NCBI GenBank assembly: GCA_000697355.1
Contig: JNEN01001230.1
Coordinates: forward strand, 186,001-250,000
Reading direction: 5' to 3'
From: Syncephalastrum monosporum B8922
Lineage: Eukaryota; Mucoromycota; Mucoromycetes; Mucorales; Syncephalastraceae
Length of the DNA stretch: 64,000 bases
Below are positions 47,011 through 60,585 of this stretch, one piece after another. The translations under genes were made by a program, and so were the position numbers. Within the stretch, counting starts at the first letter, position 1, and each line of letters begins with the position of its first letter. The notes under the pieces are model-generated. The model worked only from the letters and a program-made list of their open reading frames with translations. It made no database searches and had not been told where the DNA came from.

Positions 47011-48587
47011 ATAGAACCCTATGATTTTATACAATAAATAAGTGTTCTGGTATATAGGCGTCCCCAGCGCATTATGGTTGATATATTAGAATGGTTTTCG
47101 GGTCTGGTAGTAATGACGAGTCTCAAAAATGACCGCATGCTCAATCTTGGCTTTCCTTTTTTTTGCGATAGTGTCAGTGCCGTCTGTGTCGCAGTCATAG
47201 CTATAAGCTGATGTATCATACTGATGACAACAGTACAAGCTTGGCCTGGAAAGAAGAATACCCCAACTTTTGAAGCTCGTCAATTTTACTCGCTTCCTTG
47301 TATCATCACAGGGTAGAAGAAGAACAATGGAGATTACGCTGCTCTATTTCATCGAGACACAGGCCGACAAATCGATTTTGCCAGAACAAATAACTTTCAA
47401 ACCAGTTCACCAGAATATTTTGCTATAACAATCGTCTGCCTAGCTATATCAGAGGAACCACTAACTCTGTCAGTACTGCCGCTGGGGTACTAGCATATCG
47501 TCGTCCCGAAGTTCCCAGAAGATTCCTTCTTTTAAATTTATCTCCCACCATTTTGCGTAACAGGGATACTTTGTGCAACATATACTTTCCATGTCTCACT
47601 GCAGGAACAGCAAAAGAAATATAAATAGATCCATCTTTGTCTCGGGAGCCGTAATAGCTGAGGTACTCTTATTCTTATGAAATAAATATCTCCATATTTT
47701 TACGAGAAGGTGTATAATCGAAAGGAAACAAGAGGATGAAATCCAGTATTAAAGAAGGTTCAGGCATGTTGGCTGCTGGTGTCAAAAATCTAGCAAGCTT
47801 AAACTCGCTCCAATTTGATCGAAAAAGTCCGTCATGGGGGGAATTCCCAAAAGACGCGACAACACGCTCTATGGAAAGGTTAGACCACATAACATGCGAG
47901 CGTGAGCAGTGAGCGAGCGGGCGAGTGAGTGATTTTTCGGGTCTCTGGCGTTTGTTTGACGACCAAAGGGTGATCTGCGTATCAAACAAACAAAGCAAAT
48001 TGTTCCAGGCAGGTTTAGATGCAAAGAGGTCGTGCGGGATTAGCGCGCACTAGCGTTTTCGAGCGACACCCGCGTCATGGGATAGTGCGTGAAAAGCAGT
48101 GGATTCAAACACGTAAGTAATACAAGATAAAAAATGCATGCGTAATGGCCTCGTGGCGATGTGTTGGTACACAGTACATCTAGTACAGTGATGACTGCAA
48201 CGGTCTGATGGGAAACAGCCGATATCACGCCATCCAAGAAGTCATATAATATAATAGGAGCAGCATAGCAGGCTCAGGTGAAGAAACCCACGGATCGAGA
48301 AACAAACGAAAGAGATGCTTAAGATACAACACATGCATCCTGTGGTGTGAGCCAAACCGATAAACAAGATGTCCTTAATGAAAGCACAACAAGGTACATG
48401 CATAAGCAATGAGGTGATAATCGATACTGCGTCGGACTTCTTGATTGGAGAGGCCCCCTTCCGTCTCTGGCAATGTGCGCCCATCATTGTTCACCCTTCT
48501 CACTCTTTGCCCTTCCTTTTTTTCTCTTTCTTTTTTTTTTTCCTTTCTTCCTCGTACATTGGGCGACTCCCTTTCTTCTCCCAGGTC
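47011..48587. other. Gene-poor stretch upstream of the kelch-kinase gene
   Basis: No supported gene. GAGC/GAGT-rich direct repeats lie at 47900-47935. The last 100 bp are C/T-rich, like the leaders of other genes here. Confidence 0.4.
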
Positions 48588-51500
48588 ATGTCTCTTTGTC
48601 AGACACTTCTGCGATGCATCCTGGTATTTATCGCCCTCGCCGCCCCGGTCGCTGTCGCCCAGCTAGGCACGGTACAGACAAACGTACCCTGGAGAGCTGG
48701 CCATGCTGCTGGTAACTTTTTGTTTTTCGCCTTTTTTGAAGGATTGAGGAGTGGGGTGACATTCAGCTTTGATTCACTCATTTTGTTCGTGCTGTCAGCT
48801 TTCCTAAAACCATACGTTGTCCTGTACGGTGGCACGGTCAACACCGGTGAAAGTTACAGTGGAACAGTCCACGGCTCGACTGACGTGTGGGTGTGGGATT
48901 CCCGCAATGGATCCTGGTACAATGCGCAGCCTCAAAAACAGAACAACACAGCTATGCAACCGCAAGTTTATTTTGGTGCGACGCCATTGCCCAGTTCGGG
49001 TCAGATGATAGCACTTGCCAACAATGTCAGCGGCGGAGGTGCCATGCTGCAAAAACTAGACACAAATACCTGGTCATGGAGTTTTCCGTCCTCCAGTAAG
49101 TTCTTCACTTTTGCTATATATATATGTATATATGTATATATTTATATACAGCGACCCCTTCCGCCCTACATACTTCTCCCCTGCTCTTTCTTTATTCTTT
49201 TCTCTCTATTTCCTCGATTTCATTATCATATCTGGCGTCCGTGGCCGTCTGCCTTTTTGACCGCACATGTGCAAAAATAGATTAACTCACTGACGCATCT
49301 TTTCTTTCTGTTCCTTAAAGGTACGGAGTCTCCGGGAGCGGCGGCTTACTCTACAATCACCACTGTTGATAATACAATCTATACCTATGGCGGTTCCTCA
49401 GTTGATGTCAACGGGCTACCCCAGTCAAACGCCGTACTCAACAGCCTCTACTCGCTCGACGGTAATTCTTTCGCATGGACCTCAGGTTCAAACGGCCCAG
49501 CTGTCACAGGCCACTCAACCTGCTATCTCGAGGCTTGTAACTGTCTCGTTACATTTGGTGGAACGTCGACCGGCAGCGGGTCCGCCGCATTACAAACTGT
49601 CACCACCTACAGTCTTTCGACACGTAGCTGGAATCTCCAAGTGTCGACCAACTCTTCCTCTGGTGCATCTCCGGGCGCTCGTTACCTGCATACAGCCTCT
49701 TGCATGAAAGATAAAATGATCGTGTATGGCGGTGGTACAACCCAACCTTTCGACTCAGACGTTTGGGTTTTGGACGCTGCTCAGTACCCGACGCTAACCT
49801 GGGAACGCAAAAGCATGGCAAATGCAGACGTGGGACCAGGTGCTCGCATGGGTAAGTAAATCTCCTCTTGGCAACCCAATGGCTCACTTATCTTACGCTT
49901 AAGGCCATACCGCTGTGCTCGACGATTCCACGGGCAAAATATACATCTTTGGAGGATGGGGCGTCAGTGCAACTGGCGACTCGAATATGTATCTTCTGGA
50001 TACCAATGCTTGGAGCTGGCAGCGTATTTCGACGGCCGGAATGAACAACAACAACAACTCAAACGCTACAGATAGCAATCTCTCCAGCAGCAGCTCTAAC
50101 ACGGGCACTATCGTAGGCGCTGTCGTAGGTTCTGTCGCAGGCGCTGCTATCATCGCGGGCCTCTTACTCTTCTGCTTATGGAGACGCCGCCGTCAGCAAC
50201 GAAAGCATCAGCAAGAACGTGATACAGAATCCGAAAAAAGCGATGATAACCCGTTCTATTGGGTGAATGGCGACCGCGTCCAGAACTCACGCGAAATGCT
50301 CGATGGCGGGGGTGGTAACCGCAAGCGTGTTTCCAAGGCGATGACGGGCTCATTCAGCTTCCGTGATTCCGCCACCTACCGACGGTCTGAAATTGGTGAT
50401 ACCGACAGAGTTATGACTGGCGTCCTCACAGAGCTCACATCGCCTGTTGATACATCGAGCGAACAAAGTTTCTCCAATGGCCCACGTGACTCAGCCCATA
50501 CCAGTAAAGCTCTTTTGATCCCCTCAAGCGAGTTACGCTCTGCCCAGGTACCAAACGAAATTCTCAGCCAGAAGCCCAACGAGTTCTCGATGCCCGCGTC
50601 TCGTATGGCTGCCCAGGTCAAAGGCGCTGTACCTGTGAACCATTACGTACCACAAAGTTCCGCATCGGTTTCAGGCACAGATGCACCATTGAGCAGCAGT
50701 ATGGAAGTGTTGCGTAGCATCCGCACTAACAACGGTAGCAGCATGCTAAATCATGCGGGTTCGGGAGGCATTACGACACGCGATGGTGTACCGGTGACAC
50801 ATGCGACACACGTTGGCAATAGCGATGACGATAACACGACATATAACGACTCCAATTCCTACCGCAGTCCAGCTGGACCCATTCAATATATACCGCCTGC
50901 CAGTAACCAATTCAGTATCGCAACGACAGCCACCGAATCTGCCAACACGAATGACGGCCACCGTACTAATTCTGCCGCTGTTCCCCTGGTACACCACCAA
51001 TATCCATCTTCCAACATAAGCAGTGTTCCTATCGCCCGACCCATTACACCTGTAACGGAGGAAAACCGAAGCATGCCGCAGCGATTATCAGAATTCAATC
51101 AGCAACAAGGCAGCATTTATGACTCTGTCAGTCCCTTGGAAATGCTAGCCACTCTCAGTCGATTTAACGGAACCGATTCTTCTACTACCGCTATAAATAA
51201 TGAACCCGATTCTGCTACCGGGAAACAGGGTTCATCTGCCACCGCTACCACGTCATCTGTACCGAGCGACTCCAACGATACTACGCCTGACGAGAATCCA
51301 ATTTCTAGTATCGGCCTGAGCAAGGATCAGCAGGCACGATTTGCAGCACTTGAGCCCTTCATCAACATGTTGCCCAAACGCTACCAGATCATCTTAAGCG
51401 ACCCCCCTATTATCGGTCCTATGAATAGCGTACTTTTTGTACAATCTGAGGGTACCCAGGCTGTCATCAAATCATTCGGACGGCGTGAAGCCTGGGAACG

Positions 51501-52486
51501 AGAATGCCGGACCCTAATCAAATTAAAATCGTCCCATGTCGTGGATCTCCTGGAAGTGCTCACGATTCAAGATGAAAGTCGTACACCACTTCCTCGGCGC
51601 AAAGATGCGGGCAGCAGCGGTGACTCGGCCGACTTTGACTTCGATATTGCCCCGGATGACGACCAAATTAAATATGCGACTGTGATGGGGCGCCTTAGTG
51701 AGACATTAGGCTCTGCTATTCGAAAAGCGAGGTCGCAGCCACAGTCATGGACACACCGAGATATAATCGACTCTGTGAAGGGTGTCATCAACTGCCTTGC
51801 ATGGTGCCACTCGAAAGGCAAGCTTACATTGCTGATGTTTACCCTGTTCTTCGACTTACAAGCTACATGTTGATCTAGGCATTGCTTTCTGCGACCTTAA
51901 ACCCAGCAACATCATGCGCGCTGAAAATGGGCCCTGGAAGCTCATTGATTTCGAGGCGAGCCGGACTATCGGAGAGGAATGCGTTGGGGTGATCACGCCG
52001 CGCTACTGCCCTCCTGAAGTTGCACGCGCTACCACCTATGGACTGGAAGGAGCCCAAGGCGTTGTGGCTACACCGAGTGTTGATCTTTGGGCTCTCGGCT
52101 GTGTCATCTATGTAAGCCAAAGGGAGCTGGACTCTCATAAAATTCGTCTTACATTATTCGTCTAGGAACTGGAAACGAAGCATGCACTCTTTGCAAACAA
52201 TATCAAGGATGAAACCATCCTGCATTTTGTTTCTCATCCATCACCTTCCACCCCTATCCTCAATAATGGCCTCCGCTGGAGCGAGAACAAAGAGCTTTAT
52301 ATCCCGAATCTAGAACGCAAAGTGCCCAACTCTCGAGCGAGACAATTGATCACTATGCTACTAAGTCGCGAGCCACATAAGCGTGGCAATGCTTCTGAAT
52401 TATTGGTAAGTATTGCCAGTTTATCTGATGATGCCAACTAATTAATCTACTATACCTTCCAGGAGCACCCTTATTTTAACCCTTAA
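48588..52486 (+). CDS. Receptor-like protein: kelch ectodomain, single TM, cytoplasmic kinase domain
   Basis: Seven exons (48588-48711, 48799-49095, 49321-49851, 49904-51817, 51879-52111, 52166-52405, 52463-52486) give 1120 residues. A signal peptide (CILVFIALAAPVAVA) is followed by at least five kelch-type repeats (VVLYGGTVN, TIYTYGGSS, CLVTFGGTS, MIVYGGGTT, IYIFGGWG). Next come an Asn/Ser linker and one membrane helix near residues 385-408 (IVGAVVGSVAGAAIIAGLLL) with a stop-transfer RRRR. About 370 disordered cytoplasmic residues lead to a kinase domain: lysine in AVIKSF near 838, CDLKPSN near 959, DFE in place of DFG near 978, PPE in place of APE. The glycine loop is not classical. It would sense an extracellular, perhaps glycan, ligand; that is inference. 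Intron four is GC-AG. Confidence 0.88.
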
Positions 52487-54300
52487 CGCATTTCTTTTTT
52501 TTTCTTCTGCTGTATATTCCCTTTTTTTTCACACTCTTTTCTCTACTACATACTATTTTGATGCATTTGTAAAATAACAGTTGCGCTTCTCACATTCTTA
52601 CACTTTCAGTAACATTACCCCTACCCTTGCTTATGACGTGCGGTATGAAGATGCTAATATCTGATACGCAACGAATCTCATAAAGCATTGCAAGTCAGTC
52701 GATCTGCTGCTCGAGTTCTATTTCGTTTGTTGTTGCTGCGCAAATGACAACCAGCACATGGCTTTCAATATTCTGCAAGTAATTGTATAATATTAAAGTC
52801 AAATACGACAGCACCGAAACATGGGACTTTTCGTTGTCATTATTAGACAAGGACCAAGAGCGTAAGATCTGATACTGGTCTCGGTATGATCAGCATACTT
52901 TGGACTGATTCCAGCGGTCTGAGCTGAAATCCACAATAAAAGCTATCTTTCCAAAACGAAGATAGAGTAAGAGGGTATACCTGATTACGATGGAGTGTCA
53001 GCTTTGAGTTGGTCGACGTAAAAGTGAAAGGACAAGCTCGGGATTTACCGAGCTTATGAAAATGTATTCTGTATCTGTGTATGTATCAAATGGGGCTTCT
53101 TCCTTGCTTCGTAACAGCCTTGCTCGAATCGGTCGAGTTTGTAGACTTTTTTCTTTTCTTTCTGTACAGACGTACATGCGGGAATGATGCAATAATTTTC
53201 AGCGAAAAGCACCTTCTTTTCCTGCAGACAGCAGGACCATTAGTGTCACACTCACACATGACTGACTCCATTTATTTATATATCCGGACGTTGTATCACA
53301 ACGCTAATTCCAATGACAGCCGTCAGACGCCCAACGCGTACCTCCTTTTAATAATAAAAAAAGTACCGTTGCCGAAAGATGGCTATTTTTATTTTTTCGT
53401 AGTTAGTGAACTTCACATTTGTATATACGATTTTCCCAAAAAAAAGCACGGCAAGGCGTTCAATGAGAGTAATGGCGATATTTGTGAAACGGAGATGTCA
53501 TGCGCAAGCAGGCTGTGTTGAGTGCTCTTTTCGGGGCTTTTTGGTTGTCCAAAATTACGAAGGATATCACAAAAGACCTATCTGACGTGCCTGAAAACCA
53601 ATAAGGTAATCATTATTATATCCTTAAAACAGCGACTGCTGCGCCATGTCCGCTCATTGAGTTCCGTGGCGTCAAATGTGATGGATGGATTTGTTATATC
53701 CTGTCTCATGAAGTAATGACTTGTATAGTGCATTATTTTGTTTTCAATGTGTAGCAAACAGGGAAAGTGTGTACCTGAAACGCGTGGCACGCCTGATTTG
53801 GAAACATAGTAGCCCCCTTTTTTTTTTTTTTTTTTTCGATACAGCAGAAGATGTTACATGATAAAGCCCGGTCGTACTTTTTTCTCATTTGTGCAGTGAC
53901 TATACCAATCTGCTTGGCTTCTCATGACGCCAAGCGCAGCTTCGTGCAACAGCAACACGCTCTTCTGCATAGAACGTTAGTAAATACTTAGTCAATGTTT
54001 ACATGCTATCTTTTTTGGAGATGCAGTGTGCGTAACAAAGCTACCAAATGTACTTAAACCAGGAGGCCCATTTAGTGATGAGAGATGTTGATAGGCGCAT
54101 GACGTGGTTAGCTCTGAAGAGAAACCAGTGCCAGAAGATCATCAGGATCATAATGAGGTGATCATTGGCTTGCGCTTTTGGACATGTCGCTTGCCTTGGA
54201 TTACGGTCAGTGCCATGTTTGTTTCGAAAATAGGATATCTGAAAACGAAAGTGATTATCAGGTCGTTATCTCGGGGGACAGCGTTCACCCTATATAAAAT
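52487..54300. other. Gene-poor stretch
   Basis: No supported gene. It contains the 3' region of the kelch-kinase gene, a T tract at 53818-53837 and several AT-rich frames without domains. Confidence 0.4.
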
Positions 54301-55065
54301 CCGGGATCATCTGCGGAGTTAAGAGCGATGAGGTCTCGACGCAAGCATTCAGCAAGGTCTCGAGCGGAAAAAGTTTGGCAGGTGATGGGTCAGTGAGAAT
54401 AGGAAGGATGAGATAGCAGCACCAGACGTGTGGGACGGCTGTGTATGTGTGCGTGGGAGAAAAAACCCGAGAAAAAAGGACAGCGATCTGCGTGACGACA
54501 AACACCGAAGCGAACGAACGGCTCTCACAGTACAAAATGCGCGGGTGAAATATCTCCAGTATATTCCTAATTTGTATTTTGCGCCTTACCATATTCTTGT
54601 GTACTTGTCGATCGAGAAGCGTTTTCTTCCCGATAATGAAGCTCAGGTGAGAGGAAAGCAAGCTACAGCAGACAATACACCACTTGTTTCGTACCTGACG
54701 AAGAAACGCGTGTCAGATGGGAGCCGGTTTAAACAGTGGTAAAACATGGCTCCAGTTTGCCTTGTCGTCGAGCAAGAGATCATCTGACGGGGGTTCTCGT
54801 GCGATGTGAATGCTGCGTGGCTCGAGTGGGCCGACCTGCCCATAAAAGGGATGCGGCCAGATGGTCAAAGCGCTGAACCTCGGGGCGGGAGACAAAGATG
54901 AAAAATCTAGGAAGCAATGCTTTGCAATCATGTCTATATTCTCCGCACGATAGGCAGTGCGTGCCGCATTGGCAAAAGCGGCTATTGGACTATAGAACAC
55001 AAGGCCCCCCTTTAACTCCTCCTTCCTTTGAGTCGGTGGTAATCCTTTGACGCTCATATGATCCC
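54290..55065 (-). CDS. Possible lineage-specific gene, uncertain
   Basis: A minus-strand frame at 55065-54713 begins MAWDHMSVKGLPPTQ and includes PHPFYGQVGPLEPRSIHIA and ANWSHVLPLF; its composition looks protein-like. A second open stretch at 54430-54290 (LILPILTDPSPAKLFPLETL) could be a later exon joined through introns between 54713 and 54430. No domain is recognised and the splice model is incomplete. It may be a real orphan gene or coincidence. Confidence 0.25.
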
Positions 55066-55385
55066 AAGCCAAAATGTCATTTTCACAGCGGAAAGGGTCA
55101 CGCGTTGCACAGGTGGCTTTTTGTCATAAAAGTCCAAACCTTCCCAGCCATTTTGATCGCACGTCTTCTTTTCTTTCCACCCCTCTTCTCGGCTTGACAC
55201 GAACCTCTGAAGAGGATTCTTTCTCATTCCTCTTTATCTTACTACACACACACACACACAGAGCAAAGAAAGCGGGGAAAAGGACGTTGTTCATTTTCTA
55301 TGCGGCATTAAAATAGCAGCACACATTTTCTCCATTACTGTTGCCACTTCTCTCACGTCAGAAGAACACTCTTACACCTTAAAAA

Positions 55386-56583
55386 ATGACAGCCTTTGTC
55401 TCCTCTCCAAAAGCCAAGGTAGGTGAACCCGAAAAACTGCTTAACGCACCCAGGCGAGGAACTCATGATGTGATACGAAAGCAGCTGCGCGTCTTCAATC
55501 CGGTGATACTGTTCCACGACCACCAATTTGTCAAGGAGCACGGTGGGCTTGAACATGTTCACATCCCCTACGGCGATCCCCTCTATAGACCTTCTATCGA
55601 GACTCACAAACGCCGTATTTATCGTATGCTTGAGCAGAACACTCGTTTCTGGACCGATGTACGAGGTATGCATCATCCTTAATCGCTTGTACGACTCGTA
55701 TGTATTAACTGTATATGACACAGCAGAGCCCAGTAAGGAGCACATGTCTCCTGTGCCTTCGCTCACATCAACACCACCACTATACCCGCAAGATTTCTAT
55801 CATCTCCGTCGGCGCCGTCAATCCTCCTCAGCTACGACAACCATTACCGCCGCTGGTTCGGCTGTTCTGGACTGCTGCAGCAGTTCTTCTACCGCTTCTT
55901 CATCACCCACCATCCCGCCCCCTTCACCTCCATCTCTTCCTATCTTACCTGAATCTCCCACTCGCACCCGAGCTGCTTCTGCAGCTGTTACCCGGAAACA
56001 GCATCCTCAGCAGCAGCAACAACACCAGCAGCAGACCCAGCCGGTCTCGGGTCCCAAGCGACGACGCGGTAACCTGCCTAAAGCTGTCACCGCCATCCTA
56101 CGTGATTGGCTCGCCGAACACAAAAAGCACCCTTATCCAACAGAAGAAGAAAAAGCCATGCTCGCCAACCAAACCGACCTCACTCTCAATCAAATCAGCA
56201 ACTGGTTCATCAATGCCCGACGTCGTATTCTGCAACCCATGCTGCAAGAAGATCAGCTCAAATCCCCACCTGCAGAGGACGATAGTACCGATGATGATCT
56301 GATGCGCCATACCAATCTCAGTATCCGTCCTTATTCTTCAGGTATGACGCGCTCCATCACATTCTTCTTTTAGTGTCAGTCTTTAACCAGAATTACGCCT
56401 TGTTTAGAGGGCTGGTCTGTCTTAGGAAAACGCTCCCGTCATCGCAAGCGCTCCAGTACTATCGAGGATACGAGGCCTCTTAAGCGCGCAGCACCATCAC
56501 AACAGCCACCTACCCCACCCCATTTCCCGTCACATCATCATCATCATCATGCTCCTTCCATGACCACTCGTCAGCGGCGATGA
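55386..56583 (+). CDS. TALE-class homeodomain transcription factor
   Basis: Three exons (55386-55665, 55724-56341, 56426-56583) give 351 residues. The N-terminal 93 residues ([20 protein letters not shown] onward) are polar and unfamiliar. The TALE homeodomain lies at about residues 204-265: [17 protein letters not shown], then the three-residue loop extension in [10 protein letters not shown], and [15 protein letters not shown] as recognition helix. A Gln-rich stretch precedes it, and a His-rich, Arg-rich tail follows. Two in-frame acceptors for the last exon, 56408 and 56426, differ by 18 nt, so two isoforms are possible. Fungal TALE factors govern development and mating; this one's targets are unknown. 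Confidence 0.88.
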
Positions 56584-59500
56584 AGCCTACTCTTTTACCG
56601 TCTTTCTGTTCGTTATCTCCGATTGCTTCTCTTTCTTTTCTATTTTCGCACTTGTCATCTATCTACCCACCTATCACGCTTATGTATGTCTTTATCATAT
56701 AGTATGTTTCATTCTTCTTTCTTTCTTTGTAGCATAGTTATCACGCACGCCTTTCTTCTATTCTGTCACTCTCTCACACACTCATTACATATCATTACGT
56801 ATATCATTCGAGAAATACATTTACACCCGACTGTGTCCTCCTCTCTTACCAAAAAGCACGTATAATACTACGACATTGTGACATCTTGAAATGTCAGCTT
56901 ATCGCAGCTTATCGGACAAATATAGCCTTTCAGTGACATCTATCATCACAAAAAAGGGTCGCATGAACCTTTCTTTTTTGCTCCCACCCTGCCAACCAAA
57001 ATTATCCCCAATATGCTGCTGGCCGGTTGAGTATATGTGTGAGCGTAAGTCATATGTGTCACTGCATCAGTTACCTACAGCTGGGCGCGGGTCATTTATG
57101 AAGCTTGGACGTTAAGGCGACAGTCCCCGAAGCAGCCGCGTGACATATGATCTAGGCCTGGTGCACGAACGCGAGGGGTCAAACAAGAGACGGCACAGTT
57201 TGGTCCCACTTTGGTTGCAAATACAGCATGGTATGTAATTTGGATGACAGCCCGGGAATGGGGATGAGTGTCGAAACGGGACCACTCTCATTGATTCACA
57301 AACACTGTTCTTGTAAGAAGTCTTGCTACGTTTCATGAAGGCTCTTGCAAATTAAGGGCAGAACACCTGACATGCAAAAAATACAGGCAACACGGGCATA
57401 TAAAAACCAAGCACAAGTACAACACGCACTTTCTTTTCCCTTCTGATGAGCTGTTCCTACACCTTATTATGCAGAAGACGCATGGTCCATCATAATGAGC
57501 ACGACAACGGATGCCTTATTGGTATCAAGAAACTTGGTATTGAAGCTGTAATTAAAGATGAGGATTTAGGAAGATGATCGGTATCACGACAGCATAGCTT
57601 TTACTGGTTTCCAATTGAGCCTAATCCATTTTTATGCTTATCCGCGATTGTGTTTGATCCAAGCTTGTGTCAGGCGTCGTATCCATATAGATGAATGTCA
57701 TCATATCATATGTCAAGCATACTCAAGTTCAACAGAAATAGGCGTGTATCTTCCTTGTATCTTTTAATTTTCTATATTTTGTCAAGTATTTGTTGATGTT
57801 GATTACCATGGTAAGCTGGTTTGGGTATTGCAAAAGGGGAGGAGTAACAATTCCGTCAGGTTATATGTATGACAAAGTAACGCCACAGAATAGTAAAGCG
57901 GTAATTCCCACGGCATATCATATGTATGCAGGCAAAATTGGGGAAAATAGCGCGCTTTGTGAGAGAACGTGGCATTTGTCAAGGACACCCCTCCGAATTT
58001 CGCCGCCAACATAAAATTCGTTACAATACTGTTAGGACTGAACTTTCTATAAAAGAGGCGTAAAGGCTAAATGTAGATATCTTTTCGGTGCTGAGCGAAA
58101 AACAAAGTTATTGTAACCGCTCACACACAGGGGTTCTCTGCCTTCTTATATTCTTAAAAGGAAGGTCGGCACATTAAAGATTTTAACGATGTTCTGCATA
58201 CACGACATACAGAGAACGAACTTTGACAGGAATCCAGCAACGGGAGCCCGTGCTTTAAAGTCCGCGTCCAGCGCCTTTCACGTCGTCTCATGTGAAGAAT
58301 GAAAGTTCCGCTATTGCTTAAACCGCGATGAACGGGCCAATTCTGAATGTTCTCACTCTAATAGAAGTTATATAATGACGGTAACATTCACAGGTGGTGC
58401 CTGAGTAAAATAGATTTCTCAATGCATTAGATTGATACGACTGAGACTGGTGTGAGCTTTTTTCCCGACTTTTCTGGCACTTGCAACATTGATATGAATT
58501 TGTCAATATAATAGAATAGATGGGGTAGTGCTCAATGTGCTTTAAGTACTGTAGTAGTAGATACGGGAATGGAAACGTCTCATCAATGGGACTGATCTGG
58601 CTATAGTACGCGTGGTCCCTTTGGTGTCGCTTTCCCATCCATAGTTACTTTGGTATTGCGCCGTACTCCCGTGCTATGGGACACAAGAAAAGTCCCGTAA
58701 AAAAGGTCGAGATCCTGAATGATAAGTTGAAGTCGAGTTTCATGTATCTAGATAAACTTGCTGAAGCGCCTTTGATGGTAATTGCGATATCCGGATGGTA
58801 GAAGCAGGTTATTTTCGATACATTTGCTAAAGATGGTATGACTCTTTTTACTAATTATGCCTTCTTCTGTCATTATGATATGATTTTCTTTGGTGTCATG
58901 CGCATCATAAAACTTTCAGATATAGCTAGCCCTGCCTCCTAATGGCCTGCGCAGAAGACTACATGATATGCTTCAGAATAATACAGTGTTATGCTTGATA
59001 TTGCAGCTAAACGCGTAGGATCCAATTTGCTTCGTCGTAACTATTAATTTTGAAGAGAGATCAGATCAACTTTTCAAGAGACGTGGCCCCTTTTTCAGAA
59101 AATTCTGCTCTTTGCTGTGCACTCTGTCATCATTTTTAGGCTGTAATACACTTTAGCACGCCACGGCTGTTCAGGAAAGTTCTCTGTCTCCATATTCTGG
59201 ACAGCCGCAAAAGTCTGCATGAAGAATGGGGTACACTTTGCACCGATATGTAGAAAAGCGGCTGAGGGATGGCTGACCCACTTTCCGGAAACGTACGGGG
59301 TATATATGCATGTATGACAAGGCAAGTTGAATTGATTTGAGAGTATACCAACCCTCCTCATATCTAGACGTATACAAGCAAGTCAAAATAATGTTAGAAG
59401 CCAAAACAAGGGATGTCGACTCGATACCGAGGGAAGGATATTTGATAAAGGAAGAAAGGGTTGTTGTTCCTGGATCTCCTCTGCATTCAGCGTTTGTTGT

Positions 59501-59727
59501 TAGGGGATGCGCATGTCCATTTGGATTTCAGTTACGAACTCAGCTTCCAAAAAACGAGGTTGGCACATCACGCAAGCTTGCTTTCCACAAACTTTTCTCG
59601 ATCTCCCTCGACCGATTGGATTCCCATCTTTCTCTCGATTGACAGCTATCGACAAAAGGTATGCATTCTGCTGGTTGAGATGAACCATCATCCCGTCTCA
59701 CTTTGCTTTTGCTGTGGAACAGACACC
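56584..59727. other. Long gene-poor stretch
   Basis: About 3.1 kb without a supported gene. Open frames are all under 110 codons, lack domains and often overlap on opposite strands (for example 57790-58014 on both). The last 250 bp form the leader of the LC8 gene. Confidence 0.45.
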
Positions 59728-60199
59728 ATGACTGAAACAAAGGCCGTCATCAAAAGCGTGGACATGAGCGAGGAGATGCAGCAGGAGGCGATTGAAAGCA
59801 GCACTCAAGCTCTGGAGAAGTACAACATTGAAAAGGATATTGCTGCACACATCAAGCGCGAGTTTGACAAAAAATATGGTATGTATGCGCAGGAAAACGT
59901 ATTATGACAGGCAGTCTGGCTATTTATTGCCGGCTGCAATGACTGCCGCGTCTGCTGCCCGTCAGTGTCTTTTTTCTTTTTTCCCCCTTCCTCACCGCGA
60001 TATCTTTCATTAGGCGCCACTTGGCACTGCATTGTTGGTCGTAACTTTGGAAGCTACGTGACACATGGTAAGTCGCCAACGCTGAGACATCTGGACCTAG
60101 TACTGACTTGTCTGTAACTCTTTCTCCCTCGCAGAATCCAAGCATTTTATTTACTTTTATCATGGTCAAATCGCCATTTTATTGTTCAAATCCGCTTAA
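59728..60199 (+). CDS. Dynein light chain LC8
   Basis: Three exons (59728-59878, 60014-60067, 60135-60199) join to exactly 89 residues, the conserved LC8 length. The sequence runs [18 protein letters not shown], then [29 protein letters not shown] and the edge strand [18 protein letters not shown]. This strand forms the groove that binds short linear motifs in partners. LC8 dimerises client proteins, including the dynein intermediate chain and nucleoporins. The second position of the strand is His instead of the common Leu or Ile in YxGQ, which is minor. Confidence 0.96.
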
Positions 60200-60585
60200 A
60201 TCACTGTCACTTTTCTCTTTCCCTCCATGTTTTCTTTTCTCTGAAAGACCCTCTACCTCTTGACCAACAACATTGCCTTAAGTCGAATAAATGTGCTGGA
60301 TATTCTCTTTTTCCTGAAATTAACGACATTACGAAACACATTCATATTTACTGCAATGTTTCTAGAATGCTTTGCAGTACAACAAACAAACAATAAACAG
60401 CGTGTTCTGATATTGGCCTTTTCTTCTGAAGAAAGATGATAGCAACGGGGAAACTTTTAATCGAAGCACGGTTCAACACGAATATAAGAATGGGAAAGAT
60501 CCTATCACCGATCCAATCTTCTCTCTCTAGCGTCGTTTCCCTCTTTCCTCTTCCCTTTCTCTTTTACTTTGTTTCCGTCAGAGTA
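60200..60585. promoter_or_regulatory. Spacer between LC8 and carrier gene
   Basis: A 386-bp region holding the LC8 3' end and the promoter and leader of the carrier gene, with a C/T-rich tract at 60520-60560 just before the start. No defined sites. Confidence 0.35.
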
